Of a stretch of DNA of 64,000 nt, positions 9,913 through 19,216 are shown one piece after another (position 1 is the first letter of the stretch; every line of letters starts with the position of its first letter). The DNA comes from Novosphingobium sediminis (lineage in GTDB: Bacteria > Pseudomonadota > Alphaproteobacteria > Sphingomonadales > Sphingomonadaceae). Under the pieces are notes generated by a model, which saw nothing but the letters and a program-made list of their open reading frames with translations, did no database searches and was not told the origin of the DNA. The position numbers and the translations under genes are program-made. The DNA lies in assembly GCF_007991615.1 (NCBI RefSeq), contig NZ_BJYR01000009.1:153172-217171 (forward strand), read 5' to 3'.

Positions 9913-10428
9913 ATGGGACACCACATCAACGCGCTAATCGGCACCAATGAAGCCTTGAAAAGTCTCGTTGCTCGGCTTGGTTCACCCGCACCAACGGAGC
10001 TTTCGTTCGGTCTCGTCATCATCCCGTTAGATGAGCAGCGCCTTGATGATCTCGCGATTTCGATAGAACCGGCGATCAACGGGTTCACGTACCTAACGCC
10101 GCTGATGGCCCAGAGGATTGCGGCCGCGCTAAGTGGTCCAACTCTTTACGTCGAAACGGAATACTTCGGTGGAATTGGGGGGCAGAGCGCCGCCTATTTC
10201 GAGAATGGCCAGTTAACGTGGTGGGGCGCAGAATCGACCGAAACGCCTTCGGCTGGATCGCCGCTCGCTGAATTGTATGAAAAGACCTCGAAGGGCGGAA
10301 AGTCACCGATCAATGAAGGGCTCAGAAGGCTCGGCGTAGTTCGGTCCCACGAGCGCGACGAGTTTGATCAGGTCGGGCTTCGGCGCTTCAGGTCACTGGA
10401 GGACCTGGGCATCGAATATCCGGACTAG
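9913..10428 (+). CDS. Low-GC orphan protein, possibly immunity-like, unknown function
   Basis: A 171-residue soluble protein with no signal peptide or membrane segment. It begins MGHHINALIGTNEALKSLV and carries a conserved-looking core YVETEYFGGIGGQSAAYF (about residues 79-96), then a C-terminal INEGLRRLGV...DEFDQVGLRRFRS. The layout recalls small bacterial proteins encoded beside polymorphic toxins, some of which are immunity proteins, but no toxin gene is visible here, so that is only a resemblance. Base composition is clearly lower in GC than its neighbours, suggesting acquisition by transfer. A TTG three bases upstream is an alternative start. Confidence 0.65.
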   Translation: MGHHINALIGTNEALKSLVARLGSPAPTELSFGLVIIPLDEQRLDDLAISIEPAINGFTYLTPLMAQRIAAALSGPTLYVETEYFGGIGGQSAAYFENGQLTWWGAESTETPSAGSPLAELYEKTSKGGKSPINEGLRRLGVVRSHERDEFDQVGLRRFRSLEDLGIEYPD

Positions 10429-10432
10429 CCAA

Positions 10433-10461
10433 ATGACCGCTACGGGGTCGAGAGCGGTCAT
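10433..10461. terminator. Hairpin after the low-GC orphan gene (possible dispersed repeat)
   Basis: Perfect 9-bp inverted repeat, ATGACCGCT and AGCGGTCAT, with an 11-nt loop, beginning 4 nt after the orphan's stop. There is no T-run on the plus strand. It may act as a terminator between converging genes, or be a copy of a small repetitive palindrome. Confidence 0.5.
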
Positions 10462-10467
10462 CCAAAC

Positions 10468-10800
10468 CTAAACCGCACACGCCCCGCTGCGGATCAGAAA
10501 CCGCTTCTCACGCCCGTTGTCCAGGCTGAACATGCCCCCGCGCCCCGGCACGGCATCGAGCAGAAGGTCCAGATTGCTGGCCCACGCCTCCGCCTGCTGC
10601 GCGCCGATGTAGAAGGGCATGCCGCCCACCTCGCCCAGCAGCACGTCCCCGGCACCCACGCGGAACTCGCCCGCAGGGTAGCACATCGGGGAGGAGCCAT
10701 CGCAGCACCCCCCCGATTGGTGGAACAGCACCGGCCCATGCTCGGCGACGATTGCGCCGAGCAGGGCCAGCGCTTCCGGCGTGGCGGAAACGCCGCTCAT
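10468..10800 (-). CDS. DUF779 family protein
   Basis: A 110-residue protein of the DUF779 (COG3564) family. The hallmark is the Cys-rich segment HQSGGCCDGSSPMCYPAGEF at residues 27-46, followed by GDVLLGEVGGMPFYIGAQQ. Family members are typically encoded directly after an NAD-dependent aldehyde dehydrogenase, as here (4-nt gap). The CC...C cluster suggests metal or redox binding, but no biochemical role is established to my knowledge. It is probably co-expressed with the dehydrogenase and may serve its maturation or redox state (inference). Confidence 0.88.
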   Translation of the reverse strand: MSGVSATPEALALLGAIVAEHGPVLFHQSGGCCDGSSPMCYPAGEFRVGAGDVLLGEVGGMPFYIGAQQAEAWASNLDLLLDAVPGRGGMFSLDNGREKRFLIRSGACAV

Positions 10801-10804
10801 TGGC

Positions 10805-12310
<1,506 letters not shown>

Positions 12311-12681
12311 CGTCGTTCCTCTCGTTTGTCCCGCCGGGTCTGGCGCCCGGGCATGGAATCAGGGGCTGGCCGCCAAGGGCCGCTCCGCCCGCGAAGCCTA
12401 TCGCTGGCGGGCGTGAAAACAAGGGCTTCGATGCAAGGCCGCAGCCAGACCGGCGCGCAACCCCTGTCCTACACGCCGCGTCCTGCGGTAATCCGGCGCG
12501 ATGCTCCTTGACCCCCGTCAATCCCGCGAAATCCAGCCGCAAGAGGCCGCTGCCGACCCCGCCCGGAGTTTTCGCTCAGGACTGTGTCAACTGTGTCAAC
12601 CTGACCTAAATTGGGGACGCAACGAATCGCTCTCAGCCCGTCGGAGGGCTGCGAGACAATCGCGATGTTTGGGAAGGAAAC
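12311..12681. other. Intergenic region upstream of the aldehyde dehydrogenase operon
   Basis: A 371-nt stretch without a convincing gene, between the aldehyde dehydrogenase start and the 3' end of tRNA-Gly (both on the minus strand). It should hold the dehydrogenase promoter. The one striking element is a perfect tandem 9-bp repeat at 12582-12599, which reads TTGACACAG twice in a row on the minus strand and could supply a -35 box or a regulator half-site pair. A weak hairpin (AGCCC/GGGCT, about 12635-12651) may end the tRNA transcript. Short open frames here look like artefacts. Confidence 0.6.
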
Positions 12682-12756
12682 TGGAGCGGGCGAAGGGATT
12701 CGAACCCTCGACCCCAACCTTGGCAAGGTTGTGCTCTACCCCTGAGCTACGCCCGC
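12682..12756 (-). tRNA. tRNA-Gly (anticodon GCC)
   Basis: Read on the minus strand the sequence begins GCGGGCGTAGCTCAGGGGTA and folds into a full cloverleaf: 7-bp acceptor stem (GCGGGCG/CGCCCGC), a D arm, anticodon arm CCTTGCCAAGG with anticodon GCC, and a T arm containing GGTTCGAATCC. The 3' CCA is encoded. It decodes GGC/GGU, the dominant glycine codons of this GC-rich genome, including the extremely Gly-rich RTX gene. Confidence 0.97.
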
Positions 12757-12951
12757 TCGTGCGTTTCGGATCGGGCTGCCAGAAGGCCCCCGACCGGGGT
12801 GAGGTGCGCCCTTAGCTTCCCTCTCTGGCCTGCGCAACAGCAAAAATGCGTGTCGGGGCCATCCCGGCCCTGCTTGCCCGCAAATGCCCTTGCCGAATGG
12901 CCCCCGCTTCCCACATGGGGAATCACGACATCCAGTTGCGGAGACGATCCA

Positions 12952-13860
12952 GTGGCAAGCCTTGGCCTCAATCTCGAAGAACAGAAAGCGGTAGACCGCT
13001 TCCGCAAGGCCGTGGTCGAACCTTCGATGACCAAGCTCGTCGTGCTCGATTTCTGGGCGGAATGGTGCGGCCCGTGCAAGGCGCTCACCCCGGTGCTCGA
13101 AAAGGTCTGCGGCGAATATGCGGACAAGGGCGTCGTCCTCGCCAAGGTCAACGTCGATGAGGAACAGTTCATCGCCGCGCAGTTTCAGGTGCGCTCGATC
13201 CCCACCGTCTATGCCATGTTCCAGGGCCAGCCGGTGGCAGACCTCACGCCCGCGCGCAGCGAATCGCAGCTGCGCCTGATGCTCGATCAGATGCTTGCGC
13301 GTCTGCCCATCCAGGCCGGTGACGAGCCCGCGCAGGATATCGCCCCGCTCCTCGCCATGGGTGAGGAAGTGCTGGCAGGCGGTGATGGCGAACGCGCCGT
13401 CGGCATCTTTTCGCAGATCGCAGAGATCGCGCCCGATAACGCCGCTGCCTTCTCCGGCCTGATTCGCGCGCTGCTGCTGGCGGGTGACAAGGCCGCGGCG
13501 GAGGACGTGCTTGCCTCGCTCGATCCCAAGCTGGCGGACGATCCGGCGTTGGCGCAGGCCCGCTCGGCCCTCGCGCTGGCTGCCGATGCGCCGGAACCCA
13601 GCGAACTTGATGGCCTGCGCGCTGCCGCCAGCGCCAATCCGGGTGACATGGACGCCGAACTCGCCCTCGCCAACGGCCTCTACGCCGCTGGAGACCGCGA
13701 CGGCGCCGCCAGCCTCCTGCTCGGCATGGTCGCGCGCGACCGTGCTTGGAACGATGGCGCTGCCCGCACGCGCCTGCTCCAGATCTTCGAAGCCATCGGC
13801 CTTGAAGATCCGTGGGTCGCCGCCACCCGGCGCAAGCTTTCCACCGTGCTGTTCGGTTAG
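12952..13860 (+). CDS. Thioredoxin-TPR protein (CnoX/YbbN-like)
   Basis: The 302-residue protein has an N-terminal thioredoxin domain (about residues 10-115) with an intact WCGPC active site (Cys39, Cys42) and the cis-Pro region RSIPTVYAMFQG. A C-terminal helical half has tetratricopeptide-like repeats (LLAMGEEVLAGGDGERAVGIF, LANGLYAAGDRDGAASLLL). This is the CnoX/YbbN architecture, a chaperone-like redox protein that protects clients during oxidative or heat stress. Alphaproteobacterial members keep both cysteines while E. coli CnoX does not. The GTG start was chosen because GGAGA lies 7 nt upstream; the open frame extends further left but without a ribosome site. It sits 3 nt before a Lon-domain protein. 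Confidence 0.87.
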   Translation: MASLGLNLEEQKAVDRFRKAVVEPSMTKLVVLDFWAEWCGPCKALTPVLEKVCGEYADKGVVLAKVNVDEEQFIAAQFQVRSIPTVYAMFQGQPVADLTPARSESQLRLMLDQMLARLPIQAGDEPAQDIAPLLAMGEEVLAGGDGERAVGIFSQIAEIAPDNAAAFSGLIRALLLAGDKAAAEDVLASLDPKLADDPALAQARSALALAADAPEPSELDGLRAAASANPGDMDAELALANGLYAAGDRDGAASLLLGMVARDRAWNDGAARTRLLQIFEAIGLEDPWVAATRRKLSTVLFG

Positions 13861-13863
13861 GCC

Positions 13864-14490
13864 ATGGGCGAGGCAGGCAAACCCGTGCGTCTCTCGATCT
13901 TCCCGCTGACGGGCGCGCTGCTGTTCCCGGGGCTGCAGCTGCCGCTGCACATCTTCGAGCCGCGCTACCGCTCGATGATCTCCGATTCGCTGGTGCGGGA
14001 TCGGCGCATCGCGATGATCCAGCCGCAAGGCCAGTATGATGGCGCGCCGCTGTTCCAGATCGGCTGTGTTGGCAAGATCGGCGAAGTCGAGGCGATGGAG
14101 GACGGGCGCTACAACGTCATCCTCGAAGGCATCTCGCGCTTCCGCATGCTGCGCGAACTCGATGTGACGACGCCGTTCCGCCAGATCGAGGCCGAACTGA
14201 TCGAGGATGACGCCGGAGCCAGCCTCAGCGCCGTCGAGCGCGCTTCATTCGAGCGCGAAGCGCGCCGCTTTGCCGAAGCGCAGGGCTATTCGGTCGATTG
14301 GGATTCGGTCGGCCGGCTCGATGACGTGTCGCTGATCAACGGCGTCTCGCAGATCGCCCCGTTCGATGCTGCCGCCAAGCAGGCTTTGCTCGAAGCGGAC
14401 ACCCTTGCCGCGCGGTGCGAGCTGCTCGTTCAACTGATGCAGTTCTTCGGCAGGCGCGATTCCGATGATGGGCGGGTGACGCTGCAGTAG
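13864..14490 (+). CDS. Lon N-terminal substrate-binding domain protein
   Basis: A 208-residue stand-alone LON domain (COG2802), lacking the ATPase and protease parts of Lon. Signature segments are LSIFPLTGALLFPGLQLPLH with IFEPRYRSMI, then IGCVGKIGEVEAMEDGRYNV and ILEGISRFRM; the rest is helical, ending in LLVQLMQFFGR. The family is thought to bind unfolded or specific substrates; its exact role is unknown. It begins 3 nt after the thioredoxin-TPR gene, so the two are co-transcribed and probably act together in protein quality control (inference). A copy of the dispersed palindromic repeat follows the stop codon. Confidence 0.88.
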   Translation: MGEAGKPVRLSIFPLTGALLFPGLQLPLHIFEPRYRSMISDSLVRDRRIAMIQPQGQYDGAPLFQIGCVGKIGEVEAMEDGRYNVILEGISRFRMLRELDVTTPFRQIEAELIEDDAGASLSAVERASFEREARRFAEAQGYSVDWDSVGRLDDVSLINGVSQIAPFDAAAKQALLEADTLAARCELLVQLMQFFGRRDSDDGRVTLQ

Positions 14491-14493
14491 CTG

Positions 14494-14530
14494 GCCCACC
14501 CCCGACCCCTCCCGCATGCGGGAGGGGAGC
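14494..14530. repeat. REP-like palindromic repeat, copy 1
   Basis: A leader GCCCACCCCCGACC precedes a palindrome CCCTCCCGC-ATGC-GGGAGGGG. It sits between converging genes (LON-domain plus, MarC minus). The same unit occurs at 15969-16004, 16023-16058 and 63924-63960. It can form a strong GC hairpin and may double as a terminator. Confidence 0.85.
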
Positions 14531-15150
14531 TAGAACTGCGCTTTGATCCCGTCGATCACGAACTGCGCGGCCAGCGCCGCGAGAAGGACGCCCAGCAGCC
14601 GGGTGATCACCGCTTCCACCTGCGATCCCAGCATGCGGATGATCGGACGTGCCGCCACCAGCGCGATGAAGCTCAGCGTCATCACAGCCGCCAGCGCGCC
14701 AAGGATCACCAGCGTTTCCTGCAGGCCATGCGCCCGCGCGGTAAGCAGCATGACCGAAGCGATCGAGCCCGGCCCCGCCAGCATCGGCATGGCCATCGGG
14801 AAGACCGAGACATCCTCCACGTGCGGTTGCTGCGTGCGGACCTTTTCCGCCCGCTCCTCGCGCCGCTCGGTGCGTTTTTCGAACACCATGTCGATGGCGA
14901 TCATGAACAGCATGATCCCGCCCGCAATGCGGAAGCTGTCGAGCTCGATGTGGAGCGCGCCCAGCAGGTCTTCGCCGAACAGCGCGAACACCACGAGGAT
15001 GCCGCTGGCGATCAGGCACGCGCGAACGGCCATGATGAAGGCCTGCCGCGGCGTGGCATTGGCCGTCAGCCCGGCGTAGATCGGCGCGCAGCCGGGCGGG
15101 TCGATCACCACGAACAGCGTCGTGAAGGCGGAAAGAAACAGGGCCAGCAT
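14530..15150 (-). CDS. MarC-family (UPF0056) inner-membrane protein
   Basis: The 206-residue protein has about six membrane segments and the MarC family marks: FTTLFVVIDPPGCAPIYAGL at the N-terminus, AGGIMLFMIAIDMVFEK in the middle and the conserved FPMAMPMLAGPGSIASVMLL in the second half. The two halves repeat the same three-helix pattern with Pro-Gly motifs. Members were once linked to multiple antibiotic resistance, but that assignment was not upheld and the substrate is unknown. It begins 4 nt after the stop of a secreted-protein gene, suggesting co-transcription. Confidence 0.9.
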   Translation of the reverse strand: MLALFLSAFTTLFVVIDPPGCAPIYAGLTANATPRQAFIMAVRACLIASGILVVFALFGEDLLGALHIELDSFRIAGGIMLFMIAIDMVFEKRTERREERAEKVRTQQPHVEDVSVFPMAMPMLAGPGSIASVMLLTARAHGLQETLVILGALAAVMTLSFIALVAARPIIRMLGSQVEAVITRLLGVLLAALAAQFVIDGIKAQF

Positions 15151-15154
15151 CAGA

Positions 15155-15925
15155 TCAACCTTCGTTCTTCGCGACTTCCGTGCGCTTCAGCACTTCGTTC
15201 ATCTTGCCGTCCTGCCACATCCATACGGTCCATTCACGCGTACCGCCGGGCAGCACGGTGGAGCGCCAGACCAGCGTGCCGTCGATCGAGCGGCCATCCT
15301 TGCTATCCACACCGGGCACGGCTGCCAGCGGCGGGATCGGTCCGGGGAGCGGGCGCATCGGCGGCGGCGTGCCCTTGGGCAGCTTGGGTGGGGGCGGGGG
15401 CTCATCCGCCAGCGGATTGCGGCGGGGGCGCGGCACGCAGTCCGCCACCTTGCCGGTGATGAAGTCAGCGCCTGCCAGCGGCGCCGTCAGGTCTCCGCCC
15501 TGATCGAGGACCCACTTGTAGTCACCCTTCTTCTTCTGGCGCTGCCACACGGTGGAGAACCAGCCGTTGGCGCTGCCGGCCTGATAGCCGCCAAAGGTCA
15601 CGCCTGCGCTGCCATCGCAGCTCATCCACACCGAACTGGGCTGCCACTGCACCGCTTGCGGCGGATTGGCGCGGCCCTTGAGCCAGGCCTTGGCCAGCGT
15701 TCGCTGCGGCACGAACATTTCCGCCTCGTCGGTCGCCGTCGCGGCAAAGGCCGTCCACTGCCCCTTCTCGCGCGCCAGCCGCGCGAAGGCGCTTTCCGAC
15801 GCGATCAGCGCGCTGGGGTTGCCGATGGGGGTGATCCCGCCGCCAAAACCCGGCGCCGAGCGCGGATCCTGTGCAGAGGCGGATGCAGCGAGGGCCAGCA
15901 CGGCGAGGGGGATCAGGCGCTTCAT
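15155..15925 (-). CDS. Secreted proline-rich protein, unknown function
   Basis: A 256-residue protein with a clear Sec signal peptide (MKRLIPLAVLALAASASA, cleavage before QDP). The mature part starts with a helical region with FARLAREKGQWTAFAATATD and EAEMFVPQR, which resembles NTF2-like periplasmic proteins. It continues with a WQPSSVWMSCDGSAGVTFGG segment and ends after a Pro-rich linker (residues about 165-190) in a short tryptophan-rich domain (REWTVWMWQDG). The start was moved inward to the methionine that opens the signal peptide; the longer frame runs through two repeat copies. It lies just upstream of marC. I do not know a function. Confidence 0.75.
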   Translation of the reverse strand: MKRLIPLAVLALAASASAQDPRSAPGFGGGITPIGNPSALIASESAFARLAREKGQWTAFAATATDEAEMFVPQRTLAKAWLKGRANPPQAVQWQPSSVWMSCDGSAGVTFGGYQAGSANGWFSTVWQRQKKKGDYKWVLDQGGDLTAPLAGADFITGKVADCVPRPRRNPLADEPPPPPKLPKGTPPPMRPLPGPIPPLAAVPGVDSKDGRSIDGTLVWRSTVLPGGTREWTVWMWQDGKMNEVLKRTEVAKNEG

Positions 15926-15968
15926 GCGTCGCAGCCTAGAGCAGGTGCGTGCCAAGGGGAAGCGCCAG

Positions 15969-16004
15969 GCCCACCCCCGACCCCTCCCGCTTGCGGGAGG
16001 GGAG
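15969..16004. repeat. REP-like palindromic repeat, copy 2 (left half of inverted pair)
   Basis: Same unit as the copy at 14494, with core CCCTCCCGCTTGCGGGAGGG. It faces copy 3 in opposite orientation across an 18-nt spacer (TTAAGGTCGTGCTTTCTT), making a BIME-like inverted pair between folD and the secreted-protein gene. Confidence 0.88.
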
Positions 16005-16022
16005 TTAAGGTCGTGCTTTCTT

Positions 16023-16058
16023 CTCCCCTCCCGCAAGCGGGAGGGGTTGGGGGTGGGT
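16023..16058. repeat. REP-like palindromic repeat, copy 3 (right half of inverted pair)
   Basis: Reverse-oriented copy of the unit: palindrome CCCTCCCGCAAGCGGGAGGG followed by the reversed leader (GGGGTGGG). It ends 7 nt before the folD stop codon region and could act as folD's transcription terminator on the minus strand. Confidence 0.88.
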
Positions 16059-16064
16059 CTTCCC

Positions 16065-16958
16065 TCAGATTGCGTCCGCAGCCAGTTCCAGTCCGGCATT
16101 GCGATAGGCCGCCACCAGCGCATTGCGCAGCAGCACGGCAATCGTCATCGGGCCCACGCCGCCCGGCACCGGCGTCACCGCGCCGGCAACTTCCATCACG
16201 CCGGCATAGCCGACATCGCCTACCAGCCGCGTCTTGCCTTCCTCGGCGGCAGGCACGCGGTTGATGCCGACGTCGATGACGGTTGCGCCGGGCTTGATCC
16301 AGTCCGCCTTGACCATTTCGGGACGGCCCACCGCCGCCACCACGATATCGGCACGGCGCACCACAGCGGGCAGATCCTTCGTGCGGCTATGCGCGATCGT
16401 CACGGTGCAGCTTTCGGCCAGCAGCAGCTGCGCCATCGGCTTGCCGACGATGTTGGAGCGGCCGATCACAACGGCATCAAGGCCCGAAAGCGAGCCCAAG
16501 CGGTCCTTCAGCAGCATCAGGCACCCCAGCGGTGTGCAGGGCACGAAGCCCGGCTGGCCGACAGCGAGCCTACCCGCGCTGATGACATGGAAGCCATCGA
16601 CGTCCTTGTCCGGGTTGATCGCGGAAATGACCTTCTGCTCGTCCATATGGCCGGGCAGCGGCAGCTGGACGAGGATGCCATCGACGGCGGGATCGGTGTT
16701 GAGCTGTTCGACCAGCGCGAGAAGGTCGGCCTCCGCCGTTTCGGCTGGCAGGCGGTGCTCGAAGCTCGCCATCCCGGCTTCCACTGTCTGCTTGCCCTTG
16801 GAACGGACATAGACCTGGCTGGCCGGATCTTCGCCCACCAGCACCACGGCAAGGCCCGCCTTGCGGCCAGCCTTCGCCTCGAATGCGGCGGCCAGTTCAC
16901 CAACCTTGCCGCGCAGGTTCGCGGCAAAGGCCTTCCCATCGATAATCGCGGCAGTCAT
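16065..16958 (-). CDS. folD: Bifunctional methylenetetrahydrofolate dehydrogenase/cyclohydrolase FolD
   Basis: The 297-residue enzyme interconverts 5,10-methylene-THF, methenyl-THF and 10-formyl-THF using NADP. Diagnostic parts: [15 protein letters not shown] with the catalytic Lys, [36 protein letters not shown], the Rossmann motif [17 protein letters not shown], and the terminal [15 protein letters not shown]. Length is normal. It begins 26 nt after yggT on the same strand, so the two are probably one operon. It supplies one-carbon units used by the metF/metH genes elsewhere in the window. Confidence 0.97.
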   Translation of the reverse strand: MTAAIIDGKAFAANLRGKVGELAAAFEAKAGRKAGLAVVLVGEDPASQVYVRSKGKQTVEAGMASFEHRLPAETAEADLLALVEQLNTDPAVDGILVQLPLPGHMDEQKVISAINPDKDVDGFHVISAGRLAVGQPGFVPCTPLGCLMLLKDRLGSLSGLDAVVIGRSNIVGKPMAQLLLAESCTVTIAHSRTKDLPAVVRRADIVVAAVGRPEMVKADWIKPGATVIDVGINRVPAAEEGKTRLVGDVGYAGVMEVAGAVTPVPGGVGPMTIAVLLRNALVAAYRNAGLELAADAI

Positions 16959-16984
16959 CTCGGCACTTTCTATGGCTGGTTGGA

Positions 16985-17284
16985 TCAGATCGAAGTGGCC
17001 GCCATCGCGAGGTAGTAAAGCAGCTGGACGAGGAGCCGCAGGCCGAAGATCAGGATCATCGGCGAAAAGTCGACGCCCCCCGTATTCGGCATGACCCGGC
17101 GGATCGGGTTCAGCAGCGGATCAAGGATTGCGTTCAGCGCGGTCCACACGGCGGAAACCGCCTTGTTGTGCGTGTTCACCACATTGAAGGCGATCAGCAG
17201 GCTCAGCACGAACTGCACAATCACCACCATCACGACGATGTCGATCAGCTGCGAAATGGCAGAGATCAGCGTGAACAACAGCAT
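16985..17284 (-). CDS. YggT-family membrane protein
   Basis: A 99-residue protein with two hydrophobic segments ([19 protein letters not shown] and [20 protein letters not shown]) joined by the family signature [20 protein letters not shown]. YggT proteins are widespread, often near folate or cell-division genes, and have been linked to ion homeostasis or division; no biochemical activity is certain. It is followed by folD with a short gap. A long AT-rich palindrome lies about 90 nt upstream of its start. Confidence 0.9.
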   Translation of the reverse strand: MLLFTLISAISQLIDIVVMVVIVQFVLSLLIAFNVVNTHNKAVSAVWTALNAILDPLLNPIRRVMPNTGGVDFSPMILIFGLRLLVQLLYYLAMAATSI

Positions 17285-17375
17285 TTCGCATTTCCTATGT
17301 CAGCGAGGAGGCCTGCTCCTAGCCGACCCTCTCCCCGCCCCACAAGGGCTCCCTCGCCGAACGACCGACGGCGAT

Positions 17376-17410
17376 GGACAAACTTGTATGTGTTGCATAC
17401 AAATTTGTCC
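17376..17410. promoter_or_regulatory. 35-bp AT-rich inverted repeat, candidate operator
   Basis: Arms GGACAAACTTGTATG and CATACAAATTTGTCC, 15 nt each with one mismatch, flank a 5-nt centre (TGTTG). It lies between argB and yggT, both on the minus strand. The core TTGTATG...CATACAA resembles half-sites bound by GntR-family repressors. It has no T-run, so a terminator is less likely. It may control yggT-folD. Confidence 0.55.
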
Positions 17411-17449
17411 AGAGCTTGTGCGCGCAAAGTTGGCGAAGTCGGGAAACCC

Positions 17450-18388
17450 TCAGGCCCGGATCAGCGTACCCGCGCCGCGTGCGGTGAAGATCTCGATCAG
17501 CATGGCATGCGGCACCCGCCCGTCGAGCACGACTGCCGCCTCGCACCCGGCTTCGACCGCGTGGACGCAGGTTTCGAGCTTGGGGATCATGCCGCCGCTG
17601 ATCGTGCCGTCCTCGGCAAGGCGGTTGATGTCTGCCGGGGTAAGGTCGGTCAGCAGGCGGCGTTCCTTGTCGAGCACCCCCGGCACGTCGGTCAGCAGGA
17701 ACAGCCGCGCCGCGCCCAGCGCCGCCGCGATCGCGCCCGCCATGGTGTCGGCATTGATGTTGTAGGTCTCGCCGTCCTCGCCCACACCGATGGGGGCGAT
17801 CACTGGGATCATGTTCGCGGCGGTGATGGTATCGATCACCGTGGTATCGATCCGCGCGGGTTCACCCACGAAGCCGAGATCGACGACGATCTGTTCGCCG
17901 CTGTCCTTGTCGTTGATCGCCTTGGGGGCCTTCTTGGCCTCGACCTTGCGGGCGATCACCATGCCGCCGTCCTTGCCGGAAATGCCGATGGCCTTGCCGC
18001 CTGCACGCGCGATCCAGCTGACGAGTTCCTTGTTGATCGCGCCTGCCAGCACCATCTCGGCAACTTCAGCGGTCTGCTTGTCGGTGACACGCAGGCCATC
18101 GACGAACCGCGATTCGATCCCCAGCGCCTTCAGCATCCGACCGATCTGCGGGCCGCCGCCGTGAACGACCACCGGATTGATGCCGATCGCCTTGAGCAGC
18201 ACGATGTCTTCGGCAAAGTCCTGCGCAAGGTCAGGATCGCCCATCGCGTGGCCACCATACTTCACGACAAACGTCTTGCCCGCGTATCGCTGCAGGTACG
18301 GCAGCGCCTCGGTCAGCGTTTCGGCCTTGGCGAGCATAGCCTTGTGGTGGGCGGCGTCGTCGGCGGCGGGTTCGTGCGTGGTAGCCAT
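17450..18388 (-). CDS. argB: Acetylglutamate kinase ArgB
   Basis: The 312-residue kinase phosphorylates N-acetyl-L-glutamate, the second step of arginine synthesis. Amino-acid-kinase motifs are clear: [52 protein letters not shown] for acetylglutamate binding, [14 protein letters not shown], and near the C-terminus the nucleotide site [18 protein letters not shown] with LLTDVPGVL. The start was placed at the ATG before [10 protein letters not shown]; the frame upstream belongs to shadow sequence overlapping the next gene. The N-terminal helical extension is typical of arginine-sensitive ArgB enzymes (inference). The yhhQ-like gene lies 44 nt upstream on the same strand. Confidence 0.96.
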   Translation of the reverse strand: MATTHEPAADDAAHHKAMLAKAETLTEALPYLQRYAGKTFVVKYGGHAMGDPDLAQDFAEDIVLLKAIGINPVVVHGGGPQIGRMLKALGIESRFVDGLRVTDKQTAEVAEMVLAGAINKELVSWIARAGGKAIGISGKDGGMVIARKVEAKKAPKAINDKDSGEQIVVDLGFVGEPARIDTTVIDTITAANMIPVIAPIGVGEDGETYNINADTMAGAIAAALGAARLFLLTDVPGVLDKERRLLTDLTPADINRLAEDGTISGGMIPKLETCVHAVEAGCEAAVVLDGRVPHAMLIEIFTARGAGTLIRA

Positions 18389-18432
18389 GATGCGCCGCGC
18401 TTTGGACCAAGCGGCGCGGCGGCGCAATATTT

Positions 18433-19134
18433 CTAGCGTTCGCCGTCCATCCAGCGCCCCAGCTTCACGAAGGCCCAGATCAGCGGCGGCACCATGATCG
18501 TGGAAAGCAGCAGCTTGGAGGCGATCTGCCCGGTCATGATTTCCCCGATCGGCAGCGGCACGCCCGCGGCATCCTTCACCCCGGCGAACGAGATGGTGAT
18601 GAAGATCAGCGTATCGACCATCTGGCTGAGGAGGCTGGCGATCCACGCGCGCAGGATCAGCAGGCGCCCGCGCCCGCCGGCAAGCCGCGAGAACACATAG
18701 ACATTGAGCGTCTGCGAGGTGCCGTAGGAAATGAGCCCCGCGAACTGCATCCGCGCGCCCTGGCCGAGGAGGCGGGCATAGGCTTCCTGATCGCCCCAGA
18801 ACGGCGCGGGCGGGACCGCGTTGATAACGAAGGTCAGCAGCAGCATCGAGCAAATCAGCGGCACGAAACCAAAGCGCACGAGCCGGTTGGCGACATCCTG
18901 CCCGAACAGTTCGGCCACAGCGCTTGCCATCACCACAAGCAGCAGGAAGGCGAAGATCCCGCTCTCGACGGCGAGATCACCGAGCACCGGCCAGTGCCCG
19001 AGCGCGGCGATCTTGGTGCCCAGCACACCCGCCAGCACGACAAGCCCGCCATATAGCAGCGAGAAGGCGAACAGCGAGGTCGGGATGCCCGATGGCGAAG
19101 GGACGGCGGCGCGGGGCTGGTCTTGCATCTGCAA
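18433..19134 (-). CDS. Queuosine precursor transporter (YhhQ/VUT family)
   Basis: A 233-residue membrane protein with about six helices. Family marks include FALSLLYGG-like opening [20 protein letters not shown], the polar [41 protein letters not shown] and [18 protein letters not shown]. YhhQ proteins import queuosine precursors (preQ0/preQ1) for tRNA modification. It lies upstream of argB and divergent from a nucleoside transporter, so two purine-type uptake systems sit side by side. The annotated start has a second in-frame ATG two codons later; which is used is unclear. Confidence 0.9.
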   Translation of the reverse strand: MQMQDQPRAAVPSPSGIPTSLFAFSLLYGGLVVLAGVLGTKIAALGHWPVLGDLAVESGIFAFLLLVVMASAVAELFGQDVANRLVRFGFVPLICSMLLLTFVINAVPPAPFWGDQEAYARLLGQGARMQFAGLISYGTSQTLNVYVFSRLAGGRGRLLILRAWIASLLSQMVDTLIFITISFAGVKDAAGVPLPIGEIMTGQIASKLLLSTIMVPPLIWAFVKLGRWMDGER

Positions 19135-19216
19135 CGGTTAGCGGGATTTTGACCCTGCGCCAAATCCCGTTTAAGCCATGCCGGACAAGGTTTTGGGTAG
19201 GAGCTGCGGGCCAGCG

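Noticed and set aside
12469..12726. Short minus-strand ORF spanning the tRNA-Gly edge
   Set aside because: Its start falls in the tRNA gene (protein begins like the common tRNA-derived artefact RLGSRVRIPSPAP), so it is not coding.
15926..16141. N-terminal extension of the secreted-protein ORF through the repeat pair
   Set aside because: The extension consists of REP repeat sequence and folD antisense; a proper signal peptide starts at 15925.
17319..17546. 75-residue minus-strand ORF over the 17376 palindrome
   Set aside because: It overlaps the argB 3' end in another frame, has no family features, and the region looks regulatory.
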